Source: Syncephalastrum monosporum B8922
Taxonomy: Eukaryota > Mucoromycota > Mucoromycetes > Mucorales > Syncephalastraceae
NCBI GenBank assembly: GCA_000697355.1
Contig: JNEN01001258.1
Span: 148,767-212,766, forward strand
Direction of reading: 5' to 3'
DNA length: 64,000 bases
The notes under the pieces: model-generated
What the model was told of the DNA's origin: nothing
What the model saw: only the letters and a program-made list of their open reading frames with translations
The model's database searches: none
Position numbers and translations under genes: made by a program
Shown: one piece after another, positions 57,315-64,000 of the stretch
Numbering within the stretch: the first letter of the stretch is position 1
Layout: the number at the start of each line of letters is the position of its first letter

Positions 57315-58725
57315 ATGACAGAAGCAAAGCCAGACTACAAGGTCGTCATTAACGACAACACCGATTCGCAAGCACGCCCCGCTTCGCAGATTAATGGACC
57401 ATCCGTGGTAGCTTCATCCGGCATCACGCTCTCGCCAGCTGTGCGCGCGTCTCTTCCGATTGCCAGCTACTGCTTTGCAAGCATTTTGATGACGGTTACC
57501 AACAAATATGTTGTGAGCGGATACGGTTTCAATATGAACTTTTTACTTTTGACGGTGCAGGTATAAAAGAGAAAGAGAAAGAGAAAACAAGAAAGGAAAA
57601 GAAAAGAAACAGCTGTGGACAGAACTAATCATATTTTAATAGAACATTGTCACTGTACTGTTACTGCAGACGTTCAAGTTCCTCAACCTGATCAAGTACC
57701 GGGATTTCGACAAGGATGAAGCCCGCAAGTGGTTCCCCATCGCGGCTGCTCTGGTGACCATGATTTACACTGGTTCGAAATCACTGCAGTATTTGCGGAT
57801 CCCCGTCTACACCATCTTCAAGAATCTTACAATCATACTGATTGCTTATGGCGAGGTGCTCTGGTTTGGTGGAAACGTGACACACATGATGCTTGTCTCG
57901 TTTGGTCTGATGGTATGTAAGGCGAAAAGGGGAGGGCAGGGAGAGAACAGTACTGGGTTATGGAGACAGGCAGGCCGCTCAATTTACACTAGGTCTTCTC
58001 GTCATTGATCGCTGGCTGGGCTGACGTATCTGACACTCTCTCGGAGCTTGTCAGCATGGACTCGACTTTCATCGGTTACTTTTGGATGGCAACCAACTGC
58101 TTCTCCTCAGCCGCATTCGTCCTTTATATGCGCAAACGTATCAAGTTGACCAACTTTAAGGACTTTGATACTGTCTTTTACAACAACTTTTTGTCTATTC
58201 CCCTCCTGATTATCCCCTCGTTCATTTTCGAAGACTGGAGCGCTGAAAATCTGGCTCGTACATTGTAAGTATATTATAATTTGTGACATGATTTATTCAC
58301 CAGTATCACCTCTAGTCCTGAGGAGACCCGCAGTCAGATGGTCTACGCAATGATTTTCTCGGGTGTGTCGGCGTTCGCCATGTCATATGCCTCAGCGTGG
58401 TGTGTGCGCACGACTTCGTCGACGACGTATTCCATGGTGGGTGCGTTGAACAAGCTGCCTATAGCCGCCTCGGGCATCCTTTTCTTTGGAGATCCTGCCA
58501 CGTTTGCCAATGTTACAGCTATTGCTATTGGTAAGTGAAGATAGTGCTTCGATACTTGTAAACATAACGTTCTATGTTTTATGTTTAGGTTTTATCGCTG
58601 GTCTTGTGTACTCTTATGCCAAGACAATCAGTAATAAGCCCAGTGGTAACCAACCCCAAAGTATTCCCATGTCTGCCTCTAGCCAGAGTACGGCAGATGC
58701 AGTTAAGGCAAACGGAAAGATATAA
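57315..58725 (+). CDS. VRG4: Golgi GDP-mannose transporter
   Basis: Exchanges cytosolic GDP-mannose for GMP across the Golgi membrane, supplying mannosylation and wall mannan or mannoprotein synthesis. Five exons (57315-57560, 57643-57912, 57993-58264, 58304-58530, 58589-58725). The cytosolic N-terminus is polar ([20 protein letters not shown]), followed by about ten helices: [78 protein letters not shown]. The family substrate motif GALNKLP is present in [20 protein letters not shown], after which [14 protein letters not shown] ends the last helix. The Ser/Gln-rich tail ends NGKI. Normal length (about 383 residues). The ATG at 57315 is preceded by a pyrimidine-rich leader. Confidence 0.95.
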
Positions 58726-58797
58726 ACACAAAAAGAAGGAAGAAAAGAAAACATGTAGACTTTTATATTTTCTGTTTCTCTGTTTTGCTTTGTTTTT

Positions 58798-58798
<1 letters not shown>

Positions 58799-58831
<33 letters not shown>
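58799..58831. repeat. 33-nt poly(T) tract
   Basis: Uninterrupted run of T between the convergent stops of the GDP-mannose transporter and the following minus-strand gene. Long mononucleotide tract; length may be affected by sequencing. Possibly acts in 3' end formation for the minus-strand gene only as an A-tract; no firm role. Confidence 0.8.
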
Positions 58832-58869
58832 CTTATGGCGTCAACTTTCTGCTTTATAAATTCATTCAG

Positions 58870-59688
58870 TTAAGCAAATGGAACGAGGGATATACATCGA
58901 CACAGAAGGACATGAATTCGATGAAATATAATATAACAGAATCGATATAGCATAGAACGTTGAAGGACAAGTGAAGAGTCTCTAATAGTTTTTGTGTAGT
59001 GGAAAGAGGCAGTGACAGACGACGGTTCACGGGGCAATAACCGAGCCAGGCGCCGTAGGTCTTCATCGGACAACAGCTCATTCATGTGACAGCTTAAAGA
59101 AGAATTGCTTCTGTCATAGTGGAGATGAAAACCAAAGACGCCTCGCAAGATGCGAATGGTTTCGAAAACGACGCCAGACTGGAGTATGATGTCTTCGGGA
59201 AGGGACCAAGAGGAAAGACGGGAATGATAGAGTTGGTGTCGGATAAAGCCAGAAATGCCACGCAGCAGCGGCAAGAGCGCCGCCGAGTTAGAATGCTCAG
59301 CCAGGAGAGCACAGCGCTGGTCCACCTCGATTGTTACTGTCGGAACGGTTGCCAATGCTTGCATCAGCTCTCGACCAAGCTGCTTTTGCTGTGCCTCATG
59401 CCAGTCACGTCTGTATTGTCGTTTAGCAGACTGGTACTGCTGCCACTGCTCCAAGCTCATAGTGATCGTTGTCATTGCTGTCAGCGATGCTGATGAATCG
59501 TTTCTTGTCTCTTCGAAACCGAGCATGTGTAGAACTTGTTTCTGCTCGGCGCTCGTCTCTATTGGCAAGCGGACATGAACCTCATTACCGTGTTGTCTGC
59601 TATGGCTATCCAGATGAAGCAAGAGACTGCTTGCTTGTGCATCGGTTCCGTCGAATGCAGAAAGACAAAGCCGTCGCCAAGTGTCCAT
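58870..59688 (-). CDS. Uncharacterised 272-residue protein
   Basis: Not recognised. Open frame of 272 codons from ATG 59688 (MDTWRRLCLSAFDGTDAQAS) to 58870. Acidic and polar N-terminal half with HVRLPIETSAEQKQVLHMLG, then a helical Gln/Arg-rich stretch WQQYQSAKRQYRRDWHEAQQ, and a Leu-rich C-terminal half (LPLLRGISGFIRHQLYHSRL, CHMNELLSDEDLRRLARLLP). The last 40 residues are hydrophobic and Cys/Phe-rich (YRFCYIIFHRIHVLLCRCIS), unlike the rest. They may be read-through of a missed 3' splice or a true membrane tail. The long uninterrupted frame supports a real gene; function unknown. Confidence 0.6.
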   Translation of the reverse strand: MDTWRRLCLSAFDGTDAQASSLLLHLDSHSRQHGNEVHVRLPIETSAEQKQVLHMLGFEETRNDSSASLTAMTTITMSLEQWQQYQSAKRQYRRDWHEAQQKQLGRELMQALATVPTVTIEVDQRCALLAEHSNSAALLPLLRGISGFIRHQLYHSRLSSWSLPEDIILQSGVVFETIRILRGVFGFHLHYDRSNSSLSCHMNELLSDEDLRRLARLLPREPSSVTASFHYTKTIRDSSLVLQRSMLYRFCYIIFHRIHVLLCRCISLVPFA

Positions 59689-59835
59689 AAGCTTAAGCTT
59701 GGCAATAGATGAATTCGCCTAAGAAAATATTATAATGGAATTCCACACTAGATTTTCACATGAATTTTAATGCTGAACTTTATTGTGCTTCGTTGTCGCT
59801 AACACAATCGGTGTTGCCTCCACTCCGTCCTCGGA

Positions 59836-59950
59836 TGAGATCTAGAGAGAGAAAATGGCACGTAGAAAAGAATAAAGGGTCAACAGAGTGAGTGAGACTG
59901 ACCTTATTTGTATTGAAGTAAGTTGAGTATCAGGTAAAAAGATATGATCT
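59836..59950 (-). mobile_element. LTR-like fragment
   Basis: Begins TGAGATCTAGAGAGAGAAAA and continues GAGTGAGTGAGACTGACCTT and TGAGTATCAGGTAAAAAGAT, matching the terminal part of the minus-oriented LTRs nearby. Homology fades after about 115 bases, so it is a truncated or older relative. Confidence 0.55.
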
Positions 59951-60079
59951 ATAATCACTACGCAAACATTGATCCCGCAGTTAAAAGGATAGATCGCGAA
60001 AATAAATGATCCGTCGCGTATTTTCGGCCAGCAGTTCATAAATTCTGTGACATTCTTAAAGAATTAACCCAGGATGCAT

Positions 60080-60504
60080 TGTGGTAAACCATCACCCGTC
60101 GGGTAACTGTGTCTTCGTTGAGAAAGTCTAGACTTGCCTCTATACCCAATCGTTGTATCGGTTGCTATCATGCACTTATTCAACTCCTCCATCGCCGGTT
60201 CAATTACTGCATATGAAACCGTAAAGAAGTATCCCGTACCGCTACTCTTATCTAATGGCACAGTTCCATATGCAAGCTGCATCTGCCATTGTATATTCAA
60301 TCACAGGCACATCGTCCCTGATGAAATTATTTTATTATCTTATCACTGGTTCTCTTTACTGAGCTGGATGAAACATATTGAAGTCTATAAAAGACTTCCT
60401 AATTATTAGATGTAGACAGAGGACATCGTACTCAACTTTAATATAAGTTCAGTCTCACTTACTCTCTTGTCCTTTTTGCTTGTCACATTTCTCTCTACAT
60501 CTCA
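60080..60504 (+). mobile_element. Solo LTR with 5-bp target duplication
   Basis: 425-bp LTR starting TGTGGTAAACCATCACCCGT and ending CTCTCTACATCTCA (TG...CA ends). Flanked on both sides by TGCAT (60075-60079 and 60505-60509), a 5-bp target-site duplication. Inverted relative to, and about 85-90% similar by eye to, the LTR at 62895-63332. No internal sequence remains, so it arose by LTR-LTR recombination. Confidence 0.9.
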
Positions 60505-60534
60505 TGCATCCTGCTTTTCAGGGCTGATCCTAAT

Positions 60535-61072
60535 TGAGATATAGGTAAGAACAAAGAGAGGAAAAATAAAGGTAACAGAAAGAGTCTGTGAGAATGTGTG
60601 TAGGTTGTTTATAAAGATAGTTGAACTTGTGTTCTGAACTGATGCTACTTGGGTTCTATCTTCTACCCTTTATATACACTTCTTGGATATTATATTCAGA
60701 TGCCGTTATCCGATGTTCGGTCTTGTACGAACCAATCGGTTATTAAGTGCGTAATGCGGGTATTTCTCTATTGAGCCAGGCCATGGTCCTTTTACCATGT
60801 CTCATAATGAGCACCAATGTTATTGACGTGTCAGATCATATCATCATTGCCAAGTCCAGTGAGACCTACTAATTCAGGTACAGCTCAGGTGCTAATATTA
60901 TAACAGGTCCCGACATCACTTAGTGTGGGCACTAGGCTAATAGCGGATATCTCAGATATCCTTGTCTCGGCAATACTTTGTCACTTTGTTCTGGACAATA
61001 TGTCTCGGTATTAGTATTAAGCAGTATAGATTGAGAGTAACCGTTCTAAGACTAAGGGTGACATTTACCACA
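60535..61072 (-). mobile_element. 3' LTR of the Gypsy element
   Basis: 538-bp LTR in minus orientation. On the minus strand it starts TGTGGTAAATGTCACCCTTA at 61072 and ends CTTACCTATATCTCA at 60535, sharing both termini with the solo LTRs but with a different middle. It sits directly after the purine tract of the retroelement at 61073-61286. Confidence 0.8.
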
Positions 61073-61086
61073 TTACCCCCTTCCAG
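61073..61086 (-). mobile_element. Polypurine tract of the Gypsy element
   Basis: Minus-strand reading CTGGAAGGGGGTAA abuts the LTR start TGTGG, the expected place for the plus-strand primer of reverse transcription. Confidence 0.7.
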
Positions 61087-61290
61087 GTTGCGAACTATCT
61101 TTTAGCTGCTCCTGTAGTAATTAATTATTTTTCTACGTTGTGATATACGTTGAGACTTTCTCATAGGTAGATCTTGTGCAACAATTTTTCGTTTTGTGGG
61201 GTTAGTCTGTTGCTTATTGCTTTTAAGGTTATCTTTGCCTTTGTTATTATTCATGCTAGTAGTTGTCTTAACGGCTGTTTTAGACGTTTG

Positions 61291-63576
61291 TTATTTGTTA
61301 CTGGGATCTTCGTTACCTGAACGTTTACAGTAGTTATTAATTGTGCTTCGTTGCGTAAAACTAGAAGCTGGTTCCCATGTGTCATCTTTAGGTGTATAAC
61401 CTTTCCATCTGACTTTATATTCATATCTACCAGGGCCTTTTTCCCTATGAGCTAGAATGCTATCCACTTCGTACAGTTCATCCTTGGGTATAATCTCATC
61501 TTGAGAAATTAACTTTAATGCAGAAGGTGGGTAGTCTCTGGGTAGCGTGTCACCCTTTTCATCTTGAAGAGAGTAAGATCCACCTCTTGTCTTGCGTGTT
61601 ACAGTATAAGGTCCTTCTTGGATAGGATCTAATTTACCGTGTTGCTGTAATTTAATCATTACTTGACTGTCCACAGGTATATCAATGATGTGGTGCTTCT
61701 TGTCAAAATTCTGCTTCTGCGCATTCAAAAGAGCTTGAGTCCTTTCGCTAATCGCAGGGAATACTACTTCTTCCATATTCTTAATTCTTTGTTCCAATTC
61801 TTTTTGGCTTAATGGCTTCATTCCCGTATGATTGCTATAGTCCTCAAATCCGTTAAGTTTTCGTGCAAACATGAGCCTATATGGCGCTGTTTCGTGTCTC
61901 TTTGACACCTTGGCATTTAACGACAGTTGCACTGCTGGTACAAAAATGTCCCAATCCTTAACGGCACCTCTGATACACTTCTTCAGTGTTCTGACTGCAG
62001 ATGGCACCCATCGCTCCGCTACTCCATTCGCACGCGGGTGATATGGTGTGACTAGTCTGTGCTCAAAGCCCGTTGCTTCAGCTAAGTTCTTTGCAAGTGA
62101 GTTGACAAAATCTGTTCCGTTGTCGCTCTGTAGATATCTTGGGAATCCAAAATCACAAAATGTTTGTACTAGCGTTTTGACAATCGTATCTGATTGCTTG
62201 TCCGAGATCGGTCTGAGAATACAAAATCGTGTGCATACATCGATTAAGACTAATAAATAATTGTTACCCGTAAATGTCGTTTTGAAGGGTCCTGCTAGAT
62301 CTATAGCCCAGTGATCGCATGGTAGGTATGCACTGATGGGGCGTATCGGATGGTAACCCTTTTTGACAATGTTAAATTTCTGGCACTCGTGGCATTGCTT
62401 AATAATTTCTACTGCGTCTGCTTGCATTGCTGGCCAATGTATACCGTCGCTTTGTAAGGCCTTGGTAACTGCTTCAGCACCAAAGTGTCCAAATGCATGT
62501 GCTTTAAGTAGAAGATCTTCTCGTTCTTCTTCCGGAGGTGTAATCATGTTCTCCGTGTCAGGTTCGTGTGTGACAGCACTTTTGTTTGTGACATGCATAA
62601 ATTTAGGTTTGACGGAGTCATCACCCCCTTCCAGCTCTTTTTCCGTAGGGAAAAGGCGTGAGAGCTGATCAGGTAAGATATTGTCTAGACCAGGTAAATG
62701 TACGATATCGAAGTCATATTCGAGGAGCGTGTCAAGCCAAGTGATCATCATAGCATTGGCTACTCTTTGTGTGTGCAAATATGTGAGGGCACGATGGTTT
62801 GTATACAATGTAAATTTATTACCCCACAGGTACTTGTGGAATTTATGGAGGGCGAATGTGACAGCAAGTAGCTCGCGTTTTGTAGTAGAGTAATTGAGAT
62901 ATAGAGAGAAAATGTGCAGTAAAGAGAGATCAAAAGGGAACAAGAGAAATGAGTGAGACTGAACTTATATTGAGTATCAGGTAAAAGATATGATAACTAT
63001 GTCTATCCAACTAACGTCTTATATAGATTTTAATATGTTTCATCCAGCTGAGTAGAGAGAACCAGTGATAAGATAATAAAATATTTTCATCAGGTACGGT
63101 GTACCTGTGATTGAATATACAATGACAGATGCAGCTTGCATATGGAACTGTGCCATTAGATGAGAGAAGCGGTATGGAATACTTCTTTACGGTTTCATAT
63201 GCAGTTAATTGAACCGGCGATGGAGGAGTTGAATAAGTGCATGATAGCAACCGATACTACGATTGGGTATATAGGCCAATCTAGACTTTCTCAACGGTAA
63301 CGAGATGACCCGACGGGTGATGGTTTACCACAGTAATTGCGTTCTGACTTTGATAAAGCGCGTGCCATGAAAGCGATATGGCGTGTCTCACCGTTAATCA
63401 CTTGATAAAGGACTGCACCTATACCCGTGTTGGAAGCGTCCGTGGCGACACTAAAGGGCTCGTGGAGATCAGGATATCTGAGTACGGGTACTTTTAAGAG
63501 AACTTGTTTGAGAGCGTGGAAGGCTTTCGTGTGCTGACCCGTCCAGACGTCATGCAATTGATTTTGTAAGCGTAGC
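61291..63576 (-). pseudogene. Ty3/Gypsy chromovirus pol (RNase H, integrase, chromodomain), truncated and interrupted
   Basis: Fungal LTR-retrotransposon remnant. From upstream: the end of the reverse transcriptase/RNase H region (HDVWTGQHTKAFHALKQVLL, FSVATDASNTGIGAVLYQV), interrupted by a solo LTR at 62895-63332, then RNase H remainder (KRELLAVTFALHKFHKYLWG, LPGLDNILPDQLSRLF). The integrase has an HHCC finger (HAFGHFGAEA, CHECQK), core residues D (HWAIDLAGPF), D (YLQSDNGTDF) and E (NGVAERWVPS). The C-terminal chromodomain (YEVDSILAHREKGPGRYEYK, WKGYTPKDDTWEP) identifies a chromovirus. The upstream part (RT proper, protease, gag, 5' LTR) is missing; an LTR fragment begins where pol stops at 63576. 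Not functional as it stands. Confidence 0.93.
62895..63332 (-). mobile_element. Solo LTR inserted in the Gypsy RNase H region
   Basis: 438-bp LTR, minus orientation (TGTGGTAAACCATCACCCGT at 63332, ending TATATCTCA at 62895). Flanked by GTAAT at 62890-62894 and 63333-63337, a 5-bp target duplication. It splits the host element's RNase H reading frame exactly at the duplicated bases, showing it inserted later than the host element. Confidence 0.92.
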
Positions 63577-63690
63577 TGAGATGTAGAGAGAAATGTAACA
63601 GGTAAAAAGGACAAGAGAGTAAGTGAGACTGAACTTATATTAAAGTTGAGTATGATATGATCTGTCTATGTTGTATCCAATCAGTAGATG
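63577..63690 (-). mobile_element. LTR fragment truncating the Gypsy element
   Basis: Starts TGAGATGTAGAGAGAAATGT and follows the 60080-60504 LTR closely (reverse complement) for about 90-110 bases, then diverges. It begins exactly where Gypsy pol homology ends. Confidence 0.7.
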
Positions 63691-63892
63691 CTGAGATAAA
63701 ATAGGTGACTAAGCACAGAAGGGACTTTTACGTGTGACTGTATTTTAGAAAATAAATATAAAAGAACAAGGTGTCAATAATAAAAATCCCTTATTCGAGT
63801 CTCACAGTATTTTAACTGTTATCGATCTTTCCTGACACCTCATTTTTTACTGTGAATTCTTCACTTCCACTTCCACTTCCACTTCTTTTATC

Positions 63893-64000
63893 ATGTCCAC
63901 CAACAACAACAACCGTATGGAAGTCGACGCTGACCTCGTCCCTCTTGACACCCTGTCAATCCAGGACGAACCGTCGCGTCAGGCCGGAAAGGATGTAACG
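63893..64000 (+). CDS. Start of an unidentified protein, cut by the right edge
   Basis: ATG at 63893 opens a frame reading MSTNNNNRMEVDADLVPLDT and LSIQDEPSRQAGKDVT to the window end. Upstream are a TATAAAAG box (about 63758) and a four-fold CTTCCA repeat in the leader (63863-63886). Its position among LTR pieces makes a retroelement gag possible, but a host gene is equally possible; too little is visible. Confidence 0.45.
   Translation, partial: MSTNNNNRMEVDADLVPLDTLSIQDEPSRQAGKDVT

Overview
This is a window of fungal nuclear chromosome. Genes lie on both strands and are split by many short introns, mostly 45-140 nt, with GT-AG and a few GC-AG boundaries. The gene content points to a zygomycete, most likely Mucorales (Mucoromycota). 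It includes a white-collar-2 type PAS/GATA regulator, an iron-dependent carotenoid cleavage oxygenase of the kind used for apocarotenoid/trisporoid formation, a type III glutamine synthetase, and a complex I assembly factor that complex I-lacking yeasts do not need. The genus cannot be fixed from sequence alone.

Layout. 1-12.7 kb: type III glutamine synthetase (cut by the left edge), NDUFAF7, cyclase-associated protein, an MFS anion:cation symporter and a BRAP2/Etp1-type RING protein (all minus), then an unknown basic protein (plus). 12.7-26.7 kb is gene-poor, with long AT-rich spacers and one copy of a 0.9 kb dispersed repeat. It carries a DHHC palmitoyltransferase, WC-2, a small protein with an RVSF motif, thymidylate synthase and ribosomal protein uS3. 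26.7-32.4 kb is the most unusual part: a nine-exon gene joining an XPG/FEN1-type nuclease domain to a C-terminal TnpB/Fanzor-like RuvC nuclease with zinc ribbon. Hairpins follow its stop codon, and a decayed SEC61-alpha 3' fragment lies upstream. 33.5-53.5 kb is dense housekeeping: a Rieske protein, a short coiled-coil protein, CCT6, an ACSF3-like acyl-CoA synthetase, a membrane-anchored amidohydrolase, eL42, the carotenoid oxygenase, the CCE1 resolvase, a Pro-rich small protein and an ER DnaJ. 53.9-59.7 kb: a decayed gene, the second copy of the 0.9 kb repeat, the GDP-mannose transporter and an unknown protein. 59.8-64 kb is a nest of LTR retroelements: a truncated chromodomain Ty3/Gypsy element broken by a solo LTR with a clear 5-bp target duplication, plus other LTRs. 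The start of another gene runs off the right edge.

How the genes relate. The order does not suggest one pathway. WC-2 (light and clock regulation) and the carotenoid oxygenase are functionally linked in this lineage but lie 27 kb apart. NDUFAF7 and CCE1 both act in mitochondria. eL42 and uS3 are ribosomal. The candidate novel system is the XPG-Fanzor fusion. I rebuilt it from nine exons (4107 coding nt, 1368 residues); every junction keeps frame, and both nuclease domains keep their catalytic acidic residues.

Limits. Exon boundaries are read by eye from splice consensus, frame and family resemblance. No database search was possible. Long spacers are labelled as such where nothing convincing was seen.
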